Shown: positions 36,255 through 44,629 of the stretch, in pieces
How the letters are laid out: every line of letters starts with the position of its first letter
How positions within the stretch are numbered: position 1 is the first letter of the stretch
Assembly: GCA_965224845.1 (NCBI GenBank)
Contig: CBDDAJ010000026.1
Location: 372,001 to 436,000 of the forward strand
Length of the DNA stretch: 64,000 bases
Direction of reading: 5' to 3'
Source: Wocania_A sp965224845
GTDB taxonomy: Bacteria; Bacteroidota; Bacteroidia; Flavobacteriales; Flavobacteriaceae
Notes under the pieces: model-generated
What the model saw: the letters and a program-made list of their open reading frames with translations, nothing else
Databases searched by the model: none
What the model was told of the DNA's origin: nothing
Program-made: the position numbers and the translations under genes

Positions 36255-36331
36255 CACCTAACACCTAACACCTAACACCTAACACCTAACACCTAACACC
36301 TAACACCTAACACCTAACACCTAACACCTAA
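36255..36331. repeat. Heptanucleotide array, 11 copies, between trpD and trpC
   Basis: Eleven perfect head-to-tail copies of CACCTAA (TTAGGTG on the coding strand), 77 bp, starting immediately after the trpD stop codon (TAG at 36332-36334) and ending 21 bases before the trpC ATG. The same unit recurs at 52350-52398. Confidence 0.97.
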
Positions 36332-37324
36332 CTACCTACTTAACTCGATCAGTTTATTTAAACTCGCTTTTGCTCTACCAGAGAATAACGATGCTGTAGC
36401 GATTTCAAAACCTTCTTTGTGAGATATCTGTTTGGAGGTAGCAATAGCTAATCCCGCATTGGCACAAACTACATTATTTTGTGATTCAGAACCTTTTCCA
36501 TCAATGATGTCTATAAATATTTTTGCAGCATCTTCAACCGTGTTTCCACCAAATATAGCTTCTGGTTTAACTTTAGTAAGGCCTAAATCTTCCGGAACAA
36601 AAAGTTTTTCGGTATGATTAGAAATAATCTTTGTTTTTCCGGTTAATGAAATTTCATCATAGCCATCTAAGGCATAAACAATATTGTAGTTCTTGTCTGT
36701 ATTCTGATATATAAAACTATACAGACGCAAAAGTTCTAAACTAAAAACCCCTAATAGTTGATGTTTTGGAAATGATGGATTAACCATAGGCCCTAACATA
36801 TTAAAAAAGGTTTTTACGCCTAACTCTCTTCTTATTGGCGCAACATTCTTCATTGCAGGATGAAAAAGCGGCGCATGGAGTATACATATTCCGGCTTGGT
36901 CTAAACAGCGTTTTAAAAAATCTTCATCGTTAGAGAATCTTACCCCTAAATGCTCCATAACATTAGATGAGCCTGAAGTTGAAGATACACCGTAATTACC
37001 ATGTTTAGAAACATTAACTCCGGCACCAGCAGTTATAAAAGATGATAACGTGGATATGTTAAATGTATTTTTACCATCACCACCGGTACCAACGATATCA
37101 ATAGCATTAAAATCGGCTAAATCTATTGATACACAAAGTTCTAAAAGGGCATCTCTAAAGCCTTGTAACTCTTCAATAGTAATGCTACGCATCATAAAAA
37201 CAGATAAGAAACAAGTAATTTGACTTGGGTTATACATATCATTAGAGATATTCACTATAACTTGTTTAGCTTCTTCGGTTGAAATGGTTTCGTGATTTAT
37301 TAATCTGTTAAGTATATCTTTCAT
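36332..37324 (-). CDS. trpD: Anthranilate phosphoribosyltransferase
   Basis: Transfers phosphoribosyl from PRPP to anthranilate. 330 residues, intact. PRPP-binding 'DIVGTGGDGKNTFNIST', substrate loop 'KHGNYGVSSTSGSSNVME' and 'RRELGVKTFFNMLGPMVNP' are all conserved. Separate from trpG (12-bp gap), so there is no TrpGD fusion. The stop is directly followed by the repeat array. Confidence 0.97.
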   Translation of the reverse strand: MKDILNRLINHETISTEEAKQVIVNISNDMYNPSQITCFLSVFMMRSITIEELQGFRDALLELCVSIDLADFNAIDIVGTGGDGKNTFNISTLSSFITAGAGVNVSKHGNYGVSSTSGSSNVMEHLGVRFSNDEDFLKRCLDQAGICILHAPLFHPAMKNVAPIRRELGVKTFFNMLGPMVNPSFPKHQLLGVFSLELLRLYSFIYQNTDKNYNIVYALDGYDEISLTGKTKIISNHTEKLFVPEDLGLTKVKPEAIFGGNTVEDAAKIFIDIIDGKGSESQNNVVCANAGLAIATSKQISHKEGFEIATASLFSGRAKASLNKLIELSR

Positions 37325-37336
37325 TTTTGTAATTGA

Positions 37337-37903
37337 CTAACTATTAACCCAATTTTCTAAAATTTTCTTTCCATCTGGTGTTAAAACAGATTCAGGGTGG
37401 TATTGAACACCTTTTACATCATATTGCTTATGTCTTAAGGACATGATTTGTCCGTTAGAATCATATGAAGTAGCTTCTAAGCTTTCCGGTAAAGGTGCAT
37501 TAACAACCCAAGAGTGGTAACGGCCTACTTCAATGTCTTTATCTAAGTCTTTAAAAATGGGTTCGTCATCAACGCATATTTCTACTTTTGTAGCTACACC
37601 GTGATATACTTCATCTAAGTTTACTAGAGTGCCACCAAATACTTCACCTATGGCTTGCTGTCCTAAGCATACTCCAAGAATGCTCTTAGTTGGCGCATAT
37701 TTTTTAATAATAGCTTTTAATAAACCAGCTTCGTTAGGAATTCCTGGACCTGGTGATAAAACAATTTTATCAAATGGTTCAACATCTTCAAGTTCTAATT
37801 TATCATTTCTGTAAACAGTAACGTCACAGTTTAAATCTTCCAGATAATGAACCAAATTGTATGTAAAACTATCGTAGTTATCTATTACTAATACTTTCTT
37901 CAT
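37337..37903 (-). CDS. trpG: Anthranilate synthase glutaminase subunit
   Basis: Supplies ammonia to TrpE. 188 residues; class I glutamine amidotransferase with nucleophile Cys in 'LGVCLGQQAIGE', 'VLSPGPGIP' and the His/Glu pair in 'GVQYHPESVLTP'. Adjacent to trpE (2-bp gap). In Bacteroidota this subunit may also serve PabB; no pabB is in this window. Confidence 0.96.
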   Translation of the reverse strand: MKKVLVIDNYDSFTYNLVHYLEDLNCDVTVYRNDKLELEDVEPFDKIVLSPGPGIPNEAGLLKAIIKKYAPTKSILGVCLGQQAIGEVFGGTLVNLDEVYHGVATKVEICVDDEPIFKDLDKDIEVGRYHSWVVNAPLPESLEATSYDSNGQIMSLRHKQYDVKGVQYHPESVLTPDGKKILENWVNS

Positions 37904-37905
37904 CT

Positions 37906-39313
37906 CTATATATCTTCTGCTAATTGAATGGCTTTGTTTAACGCTCCTAATTTATTATAGACTTCTTGTTTTTCGCTTTCAGGATTTGACTTTGATACTA
38001 AACCTGCGCCTGCTTGCCAATTGAGTTTATAGTCTTTACTTAAAAAGGTTCTAATCATAATAGCATGATTAAAATTGCCCTCAAAATCCATAAAACCTAT
38101 GGCGCCTCCATAAAAGCCTCTGCTTGTTTTCTCATATTGCTCAATAAGCTGCATAGCTCTGTGTTTAGGGGCTCCACTTAATGTTCCCGCTGGAAACGTA
38201 TCTGCAACAACTTGCATTGTAGATGTTGCATCATGCTTTTGCCCCGTTACTTTACTTACCAAATGAATTACATGAGAGAAGAATTGAACTTCTCTGTAAG
38301 TTTCTACTTTTACATGGTTACCATGCCTGCTTAAATCATTCCTTGCCAAATCTACCAGCATGACGTGTTCTGCATTTTCTTTATCGTCTTTAATTAATTC
38401 ATCTGCTAGAATGGCATCTTTCTCATCATCACCTGTTCTTTTAAAGGTTCCGGCTATGGGATGAATTTCAGCTAAACCGTCTGTAACTATTAATTGTGCT
38501 TCTGGAGAACTTCCAAATATTTTAAAATCGCCATAATCAAAATAGAATAAATAAGGGGAGGGGTTTATACTTCTCAATGCACGATACACATTAAAATCAT
38601 CACCAGTAAACTCTTGTGTAAACCGCCTTGATAATACCAATTGAAATACATCGCCTCTTGCGCAATGTTTTTTGGCATAATCTACATGCTCTAAAAACTC
38701 ATCATCAGTTAAGTTAGAAGTAATATCGCCTTTTGGGTTAAAATTGTAAGACGCAAAATTTTGAATATTAATTAACTTGTCTATAGTCGTCAATATTATT
38801 TTCACACCCTTCATAGCAATGCGAAAATATGTAAGCTTCATTTTTAAAATGATTTATTGCTATTATGTTTTGGTAAACAGCATAATAAGCGTCTGGTATG
38901 ATTACAGAGTCTGTCTTTTTGCTGATCTCAATATCTTCAAAATATCTAACAGCATCATAAGCGGTATATCCAAAAATACCATTATTGATGAATTTAAAAT
39001 TTTCATCAGATTTTACTTCAAAACGTTTGGTAAATTGATGTATTTCTTGAGCAACATTGGTCGTATTATCAATATCTAATGTTGTAGTACTTCCATCAGG
39101 AAATATTTGACTTATTACTTCATTTTCAATTTTAATTGAAGCTATAGGGTTAAAACATATGTATGAAAAGTTTTTGTGGTTTCTATGGTAATCACCACTT
39201 TCTAGTAAAATACTATTAGGATATTTGTCACGTATTTTATAGTATACAGTAACAGGTGTTATAGTATCTGTTAATATTTTTTTGTGATGTGTGTATAAAC
39301 GATATGTTTTCAT
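37906..39313 (-). pseudogene. trpE: Anthranilate synthase component I, one frameshift
   Basis: Makes anthranilate from chorismate. Two overlapping frames, 39313-38768 and 38841-37906, join if a single base near 38785 is removed: NNIDD then IDKLINIQNFASYNF. The N-terminal half holds the feedback region, with 'LLESGDYHRNHKNFSYI' carrying the LLES Trp-binding motif; the C-terminal half has 'RGDVFQLVLSRRF', 'FKIFGSSPEAQL', 'HPIAGT' and 'PAGTLSGAPKHRAM'. The indel is probably a sequencing error, as the rest is normal. First gene of the operon, expressed through the attenuator upstream. Confidence 0.9.
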
Positions 39314-39324
39314 TTGTTTGATAT

Positions 39325-39358
39325 AAAAAAAGGCTTGTCGTGAATGACAAGCCTTTTT
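39325..39358 (-). terminator. Attenuator terminator of the trp operon
   Basis: Minus strand: AGGCTTGTC, loop ATTCAC, GACAAGCCT, then seven T's. Stem 39331-39339 with 39346-39354. It sits 12 bp before trpE and after the leader peptide. The loop TTCACGA can pair with TCGTGAA (about 39388-39394), which would stop the terminator from forming. Confidence 0.88.
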
Positions 39359-39399
39359 GATATTTTTATTTAAATATACTAGGGGTTACTTCACGAAAT

Positions 39400-39447
39400 T
39401 TAGTTTCGAAAGCACCACCACCAAGTATTATTTATTGTTATGTTCAT
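39400..39447 (-). CDS. trpL: trp operon leader peptide with three Trp codons
   Basis: Fifteen codons, MNITINNTWWWCFRN, too short for standard gene callers. TGG codons at 39415-39423 are consecutive. The gene starts about 13-20 bases after the predicted transcription start and is followed by a hairpin (CGAAA...TTTCG, then GTGAA) and the terminator. Stalling at the Trp codons would cover the first arm, free TCGTGAA to pair with the terminator loop and let RNA polymerase into trpE. Length, position and codons match classical trp leader peptides. Confidence 0.88.
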   Translation of the reverse strand: MNITINNTWWWCFRN

Positions 39448-39466
39448 TTTTGGTTTTTAATTAGGT

Positions 39467-39497
39467 CAAATATAGAAATGAAAATATAACTAAACAA
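39467..39497 (-). promoter_or_regulatory. trp operon promoter
   Basis: Minus strand TTG (39497-39495), a 20-base spacer, then TATATTTG (39474-39467), the Bacteroidota -33/-7 pattern. The leader start codon at 39447 is 20 bases beyond. Confidence 0.7.
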
Positions 39498-39573
39498 AAG
39501 TTTAGCCTACTTTTTATTTAAAAGTTTGTTAAACTGTAATATTAGCAACAAACTATTAATTAATTTTATGCTT

Positions 39574-40122
39574 ATGAAATTTAAAGTAATAATTATTGCC
39601 ATACTATTAATATGTAGTTGCGCTAAAGGAAATAGAAAAACTGAAGTTGCTATAGATACAACTAGTAAAAAGGAAGTATTAAATACTACCAATATTAAAA
39701 ACCTTGATTTAGAAATTTATGATTATGCGGGTTTTAAGAAGTTTTTAAATAAAAAAGATGATAAGATCTACGTGATTAATTTTTGGGCAACATGGTGTGG
39801 ACCTTGTGTAAAAGAATTGCCATATTTTGAAAAATTAAATGCAGTATATAACAATAAAAATGTCGAGGTTATATTGGTGAGTTTAGATTTTCCTCATTTG
39901 TATGAGTCTAAATTAAAACCGTTTATAAAAGAAAAAGAATTAAAATCAAAAGTAATTGCTTTAGATGACCCGGATATGAATGCCTGGATTCCTAAGGTAG
40001 ATAAAAGTTGGTCTGGTTCCATTCCTGCAACGGTTATTTATAATAAAGGAAAGCGTAAGTTTTTCGAGCAATCTTTTACTTATGAAGAATTGGAAAAAGA
40101 AATAAAAACATTCTTAAAATAA
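39574..40122 (+). CDS. TlpA-like thioredoxin-fold lipoprotein
   Basis: 182 residues from ATG 39574 (ATG 39568 is also possible). Lipoprotein signal with Cys at about residue 14 (AILLICSCAKG). Redox motif WCGPC in 'VINFWATWCGPCVKELPYF' and 'SGSIPATVIY' with cis-Pro. Likely reduces or transfers disulfides in the periplasm, as in cytochrome c maturation or oxidative stress. First gene of a four-gene redox run. Confidence 0.9.
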   Translation: MKFKVIIIAILLICSCAKGNRKTEVAIDTTSKKEVLNTTNIKNLDLEIYDYAGFKKFLNKKDDKIYVINFWATWCGPCVKELPYFEKLNAVYNNKNVEVILVSLDFPHLYESKLKPFIKEKELKSKVIALDDPDMNAWIPKVDKSWSGSIPATVIYNKGKRKFFEQSFTYEELEKEIKTFLK

Positions 40123-40128
40123 AATAAG

Positions 40129-40749
40129 ATGAAAACAAAAATTAAATTAATTGCGACATTGGTAATTGTAATGTGTGTAAGTGCATTTACAATTACTAAT
40201 CCCAGGAGTAGTGATGGATATAAAATAGGCGATTTAGCTGAAGATTTTTCACTTAAGAATATTGACGAGACCATGGTATCTCTTTCAGACTATAAAGATG
40301 CCAAAGGTTTTATTATCACGTTTACCTGTAATACATGCCCTTATGCGGTTATGTATGAAGACAGAATTATTGCGTTAAATGAAAAATATGCCAGTAAAGG
40401 CTATCCTGTAATTGCCATTATGCCAAACAATACTGATGTTAAACCAGGGGATAATTTTGATGCCATGAAATCTAGAGCAAAAAGTAAAGGCTTTACATTT
40501 CCGTATTTAATTGATGAAGCGCAGAGTGTATATCCTAAGTTTGGCGCTACAAAAACGCCGCATATATTTATTTTGCAAAAAACCAGTAAAGGTAATATAG
40601 TTAAATATATAGGAGCAATTGATGATAATTATAAAGATGCAACAGCAGTGAATACTAAGTATGTAGAAAATGCTGTAGACGCCTTGCTTAATGGAAAAGA
40701 AGTTAAGCAAACAGAAACGAGAGCTATAGGATGCTCAATTAAAGCATAA
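40129..40749 (+). CDS. Peroxiredoxin/thioredoxin-fold secreted protein
   Basis: 206 residues with a signal peptide (about 1-22). AhpC/TSA-type fold: 'GDLAEDFSLKNIDETMVSLS', active site 'FTCNTCPYAVMYEDRI' (CxxC), 'GATKTPHIFIL' cis-Pro. The CNTCPY motif is typical of the flavobacterial 'thioredoxin family protein' class next to TlpA. Seven bases after the previous gene. Confidence 0.85.
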   Translation: MKTKIKLIATLVIVMCVSAFTITNPRSSDGYKIGDLAEDFSLKNIDETMVSLSDYKDAKGFIITFTCNTCPYAVMYEDRIIALNEKYASKGYPVIAIMPNNTDVKPGDNFDAMKSRAKSKGFTFPYLIDEAQSVYPKFGATKTPHIFILQKTSKGNIVKYIGAIDDNYKDATAVNTKYVENAVDALLNGKEVKQTETRAIGCSIKA

Positions 40750-40777
40750 AAATGAAATGTTTATTTTCGTTAAGATG

Positions 40778-40812
40778 AAAAAATCCGAAGTATAAGAACT
40801 TCGGATTTTTTT
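40778..40812 (+). terminator. Terminator after the TlpA/redoxin genes
   Basis: AAATCCGAAGT...ACTTCGGATTT with a five-base loop and a run of T's. Separates the two thioredoxin-fold genes from the rhodanese genes. Confidence 0.85.
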
Positions 40813-40837
40813 TAGGTTATTATTTATTTAGATGTAT

Positions 40838-40845
40838 TAAATTTG
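40838..40845 (+). promoter_or_regulatory. -7 element before the first rhodanese gene
   Basis: TAAATTTG fits the Bacteroidota -7 consensus, 26 bases before the ATG at 40871. No clear TTG at the -33 position. Confidence 0.45.
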
Positions 40846-40870
40846 TATACATCAATTTCAATTTAAAAAA

Positions 40871-41188
40871 ATGGAAAATTTAAGTCAAGAAGAATGGGTC
40901 TCACAATTAGAAAATGATGACAATGCAGTTATTATTGATGTAAGGACTGATGATGAAGTAGCAGATGGAGTTATTAGCAATGCAATTCACATAGATATTT
41001 ACAAAGGACAAGCATTTGTTAATGAGATAGAAGCACTCGATAAAGACAAAAATTACTATGTGTATTGTAGGTCTGGTAATAGAAGTGGACAAGCTTGCAG
41101 TATTATGAGTCAATTGGGTTTTGAAAATGCCTATAATCTTGAAGGAGGTATTTTGGAATGGGAAGGCGATCTTGTTGATTTAGATTAA
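40871..41188 (+). CDS. Single-domain rhodanese
   Basis: 105 residues. 'VIIDVRTDDEVADGVISNAIHI' at the N-terminal half and catalytic loop 'YVYCRSGNRSGQA' with the sulfur-carrying Cys. Likely a cytoplasmic sulfurtransferase (no signal). Followed 7 bases later by a second, exported rhodanese. Confidence 0.9.
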   Translation: MENLSQEEWVSQLENDDNAVIIDVRTDDEVADGVISNAIHIDIYKGQAFVNEIEALDKDKNYYVYCRSGNRSGQACSIMSQLGFENAYNLEGGILEWEGDLVDLD

Positions 41189-41194
41189 AATTAC

Positions 41195-41590
41195 ATGTGT
41201 AAAGTTTTAATAAAGCTCTTCATAATAGGATTTTTTTTTGTTAGTTGTGATGAAACATTAAAGGGAGAAATTCAAATAGTATCTCCTGAAGAAATGCAGA
41301 CATTGTTACAAACAGATAATGTGCAACTGGTAGATGTTAGAACGCCAAAAGAGTTTAAAGACGGCTATATTGATAATGCTGAAAATATAGATTTCTTTTC
41401 ATCTACATTTAACAAGGATATTAAAAAGCTAAACAAAAAGCAGCCGGTACTATTATATTGTCGTTCAGGAAGAAGAAGTGCTAAATTTGCTAAGAAATTA
41501 ATTGAAGCTGGTTTTGTGAAAGTTTACGATCTGGAAGGTGGTTTTACCAAATGGAAACATAAAGGGTTTAAAATAAAAACAACACCTTAA
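41195..41590 (+). CDS. Rhodanese-domain lipoprotein
   Basis: 131 residues; lipoprotein signal with Cys at about 18 (FIIGFFFVSCDE), then 'VQLVDVRTPKEFKDGYIDNA' and active-site loop 'LLYCRSGRRSAKFAKKL'. The exported partner of the gene before it. Sulfur transfer in the envelope is inferred. Confidence 0.9.
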   Translation: MCKVLIKLFIIGFFFVSCDETLKGEIQIVSPEEMQTLLQTDNVQLVDVRTPKEFKDGYIDNAENIDFFSSTFNKDIKKLNKKQPVLLYCRSGRRSAKFAKKLIEAGFVKVYDLEGGFTKWKHKGFKIKTTP

Positions 41591-41604
41591 AAATGTGATC
41601 GGTT

Positions 41605-41646
41605 TAAAATGTTGTAGTTTTTTAAATGAAGAAACTACAACATTTT
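41605..41646 (+). terminator. Terminator after the rhodanese genes
   Basis: AAAATGTTGTAGTTT (41605-41619) with AAACTACAACATTTTT (41631-41646) and a T-rich end. The remaining ~300 bp to 41948 holds no gene, only the sigma-54-like site noted separately. Confidence 0.8.
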
Positions 41647-41851
41647 TGTGCATTTAAGAATTCACATAAAAAATGTAACACTATTGTTAGGTATATAGGA
41701 ATGATGAAATTTGTTTATGCTCATTTGATCTATTTTATAATAAGCCTTTTTTGATGTAAAAAGGATTTGATTCATTTTATGCATTTCAAAGGATTTTTTT
41801 GATCCAATAATTATTTTAACTTCTTTTTAAGTACTTTACCTTTTTTATTTT

Positions 41852-41868
41852 TTGGCACAGTTCTTTTT
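41852..41868 (+). promoter_or_regulatory. Possible sigma-54-type promoter
   Basis: TTGGCACAGTTCTTTTT resembles the -24/-12 pattern TTGGCAC-N5-TTGC, with the -12 GC replaced by TT. It lies about 80-97 bases before the coiled-coil gene at 41949. Weak because the -12 element is incomplete. Confidence 0.3.
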
Positions 41869-41948
41869 TTATATTTTTATTAAGAATATGCAAAATAGAG
41901 CCTTTATAGCGCTTTAAAATATTAAATAAACTACCTAAAACAAAAGTT

Positions 41949-42260
41949 ATGGATAACGGGTTCGTAATATTATCGATAATAGCACTATTATTTTTAAGTA
42001 TATATGGATATACGTATGGTTCTATTGCTTTAGCAAAAATTAAGCAAAAGAAAGCTGAGAAAAAAGAAATGATGCTTGAAGAAATTAGACTTGAAGAAAG
42101 AAAAAGAAAACAAGCCATAAGAGATGAAAAGCTTAGAAAACAAAATAAAAGACGCGAAGAAATTAAGCACGAACTTAAGCTTCTTGAAGAAATGAAGCTT
42201 AATAAAGAGAAATTGAATAAAATGCGAGTTGAAAAAATGAAGCAGAAGAAAGTAGGCTAA
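41949..42260 (+). CDS. Small membrane-anchored coiled-coil protein
   Basis: 103 residues. One TM segment (about 6-26), then a very charged helix (K, E and R make up most of residues 34-103) that should form a long coiled coil in the cytoplasm. No family recognised. Flanked by a ~300-bp AT-rich gap and a strong terminator, so it is transcribed alone. Confidence 0.65.
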   Translation: MDNGFVILSIIALLFLSIYGYTYGSIALAKIKQKKAEKKEMMLEEIRLEERKRKQAIRDEKLRKQNKRREEIKHELKLLEEMKLNKEKLNKMRVEKMKQKKVG

Positions 42261-42280
42261 AGAACGTTATATATAATATA

Positions 42281-42315
42281 AAAAAAGCGATATGTAATAA
42301 TCATATCGCTTTTTT
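42281..42315 (+). terminator. Terminator after the coiled-coil gene
   Basis: AAAAAAGCGATATG, seven-base loop, CATATCGCTTTTTT. Could work in both directions. Confidence 0.88.
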
Positions 42316-42321
42316 TATTTT

Positions 42322-42490
42322 TTAGTCCTATGCAGTGACTTAAACTTTTTCCTTTCACTAAAAAATTGCTCTTTTGCGCCCATTTTTTGCCTTTTTTCCC
42401 TTCCGTAGCACTGCTATGCAACTCAAAAAAATCTTCAAATGGTCAAAAAATGTCTAATTTTCGCTAAAAAGCAAAAAATTTAAATCACTT
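42322..42490. repeat. Large imperfect inverted repeat upstream of tRNA-Pro
   Basis: Arms near 42335-42395 and 42430-42490 pair imperfectly (AGTGACTTAAACTTTTTCC against AGTGATTTAAATTTTTTGC read on the other strand; CATTTTTTGCC against CATTTTTTGACC), with GTAGCACTGCTATGC at the centre. No reading frame. It lies between a terminator and the tRNA gene. Confidence 0.55.
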
Positions 42491-42572
42491 CATATAAAAA
42501 TTCGTTAAAATGTTTTTGAGTATATTTTTATTTTCAAAGAAAAATATTTTTCTTTGAAACCTGAATTTTATT

Positions 42573-42647
42573 CGGGATGTGGCGCAGTTCGGTTAGCGTA
42601 CACGGCTGGGGGTCGTGTGGTCGCAGGTTCAAATCCTGTCATCCCGA
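42573..42647 (+). tRNA. tRNA-Pro (anticodon GGG)
   Basis: CGGGATG (42573-42579) pairs with CATCCCG (42640-42646). The D arm GCGCAGTTCGGTTAGCGT, the anticodon stem CACGG/TCGTG with loop CTGGGGG (anticodon GGG) and the T arm GCAGGTTCAAATCCTGT are all present. CCA is not encoded (ACTA follows). Reads proline codons CCC and CCU. Confidence 0.96.
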
Positions 42648-42758
42648 CTAAATTGAAGCTTTGGTTTTTGTAGAACGTTTACTTTCTTAAGAAAATCAGA
42701 GCTTTTATTATCAGATACAATTAATACGTATTGTTTTATTAAGCAGTTTTAAAATTTA

Positions 42759-43598
42759 CTACTTTTCCCTTTTTTGAATTTTTGATGTATTGGTAAATTT
42801 GTCGATAACTATTTTTGGGTTATTATATAAATACAAACTACTCGACCCTGTTAATGAGACTGTTATTGTATCTGTAACTTCAATACTGGTATCACTAGAA
42901 ACTTCGCTAAGAAGGTTGCATTTTTTTACTGTAAAGTTTTTGCCATTAAACTGAGCGTTATTATCAATTCTTAATAATGCATCTTCGCTACCACCTTCTA
43001 TTTTAGCATTAGCGCGCTGATATAAATCAGCTTTTATAATTGGAGAATAGATTAAAGCTTCTAATTTACTGTTTCCATTTAAAATTACTTTGGTACTATC
43101 GGCTGTTAAATTAAGTTTTACTTTAGCTTTATCAAGACTTTCAAAATTGAAGTGACTTGTTTCTATAATCAATTCTGCTTTTGAGCTCCCTGTTGTTTTA
43201 AGATTAGTCTTTGCTAAATCTATGGTAGCAAGCGAAACTATTTTGCCGTTATCTCTGGTTTCAATAGTGTTTAAAAAACCGTCATAACTTACCGTGATGT
43301 TCAGCCTTTTTTTAGAAGTAATTCTTTTGGTTTTATTAAATGAAAGTACACTATCACGAACACTAAATGTTATAAATTCATGAAGGTTTTCATCTGCTTC
43401 AATTTCTACTGAAGGCTCTTTGTTGAATATAATGTTTATTTCAAAATCTTCATCAACAATTATGGTATGGAAAGCGTTTATTAAAGTTTGTAATGTTGTT
43501 ACATTTCTATTGCCTTTTACCTTTTGTAATTTTTGAGCTTGAGTTATAAAGCAAATGCTCAAAGAAAAGATTAACGTAAGAAACTGTCTGTTTTTCAT
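42759..43598 (-). CDS. Secreted GIN-domain (DUF2807) protein
   Basis: 279 residues: signal peptide (1-21), then a right-handed beta-helix type domain. Core pattern 'FEINIIFNKEPSVEIEADENLHEFI' and later repeats of short strands ('SKAELIIETSHFNFESL', 'AKVKLNLTADSTKVIL'). GIN domains are putative auto-transporter head-like adhesins of unknown role. Separated by a terminator from the second GIN gene. Confidence 0.85.
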   Translation of the reverse strand: MKNRQFLTLIFSLSICFITQAQKLQKVKGNRNVTTLQTLINAFHTIIVDEDFEINIIFNKEPSVEIEADENLHEFITFSVRDSVLSFNKTKRITSKKRLNITVSYDGFLNTIETRDNGKIVSLATIDLAKTNLKTTGSSKAELIIETSHFNFESLDKAKVKLNLTADSTKVILNGNSKLEALIYSPIIKADLYQRANAKIEGGSEDALLRIDNNAQFNGKNFTVKKCNLLSEVSSDTSIEVTDTITVSLTGSSSLYLYNNPKIVIDKFTNTSKIQKREK

Positions 43599-43702
43599 GC
43601 CTATATAAATTGATTTATATAGTTTTAGACCAGTTTAATAATAAAATGTCACATATTACCTTATTCTTTAGTATTTAAAAAGAACCATAATAAATATAAA
43701 AT

Positions 43703-43742
43703 AAAACCATCTTAAACTAAGTTTTGTTTAAGATGGTTTTTT
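43703..43742 (-). terminator. Terminator after the second GIN gene
   Basis: AAAACCATCTTAAAC with GTTTAAGATGGTTTT around an eight-base loop, T's on both sides. Ends the PadR-PspC-GIN transcript. Confidence 0.8.
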
Positions 43743-43745
43743 AAT

Positions 43746-43782
43746 AGGTTGGTTATTAAGGTTGGTTATTAAGGTTGGTTAT
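43746..43782. repeat. Three copies of a 13-bp unit
   Basis: AGGTTGGTTATTA repeated head to tail, two complete copies and a third of 11 bases, at the very end of the second GIN gene and its terminator. Confidence 0.8.
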
Positions 43783-43787
43783 TTTGT

Positions 43788-44518
43788 TTATTGCTTTCTA
43801 ATACTTCCAGAAGGCCCATCACTTTTGCTTACTTTTTCTGGGTTACCATAGTATTTTATATCGCCACCACTATTCGCTTTTGCTGTAAGTTCTTTAGAAG
43901 TGTTTTACAGTAATATCAGCTCCACTCGTTGCTTTTACCTGACTAGATTCGGCAATTAAGTTTGAAGCTTTAATATCGCTACCACTAGTAGCTTCAGCAA
44001 TTAACTTTTTGGTTTTTCCGGATAGTTTTAAATCACTACCACTAGTAGATTCACATTCTAAAACAGCAGTATCTACATTTAGTTTCATATCACTTTCCGC
44101 TGGTAGACCTTAATTTTAAATGCTCTGCTGTAATGGTATTGGTTGAGTATACATCGCTGCCACTTGTTGAGGTAATTGCTGATATATCATTAAAACTAAC
44201 CCTAATTTTCTTTGAAGCAGCTCTGCCAATATTTTCTTTAGTATGTATTTTTAATACGTTGTCAACCACTTCAGTTATAATAAGGTCGTGTAAGTTTTCA
44301 TCAGCCTCAACGGTTATACTTTCGTTATTACTTTGTGTTAAGTACACGTCTAAGCCTTCAGTAGCTTTAATAGCTGTAAATGACTCTGTAATAGTGCGCT
44401 CTACTGTTTGTACATTCCCATTACCTCGAACACCAGAGTTCATGTTAATATCAAAATTACAGGAAAATAGGGTTAAGCTTAATAATGTCGCTACGATAAT
44501 TTTTGTTAGTGTTGTCAT
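43788..44518 (-). pseudogene. GIN-domain (DUF2807) lipoprotein, two +1 frameshifts in A runs
   Basis: Starts at 44518 with a lipoprotein signal (SLTLFSCNFD, Cys about 20). Frame 1 ends in TSGK*; removing one A near 44094 continues SDMKLNVDTAV. That frame ends in VKHF*; removing one A near 43904 continues NTSKELTAKANSGGDIK and ends SGSIRKQ at 43788. The repaired protein is about 242 residues with TSGSD-type repeats. Both extra bases lie in short A runs, so sequencing error is likely. Confidence 0.85.
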
Positions 44519-44629
44519 AATTATTTATTTTTTTGATTGATGATTTTTTATTTATTCAAATATCAGTATTGCATAAAACAGTTTTAAACATAAATATCTG
44601 AATCGTTATTTTTTAATGATGCACTGTTT

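Noticed and set aside
36255..36331. Tandem array as a CRISPR
   Set aside because: Units are 7 bp with no spacers, and there are no cas genes.
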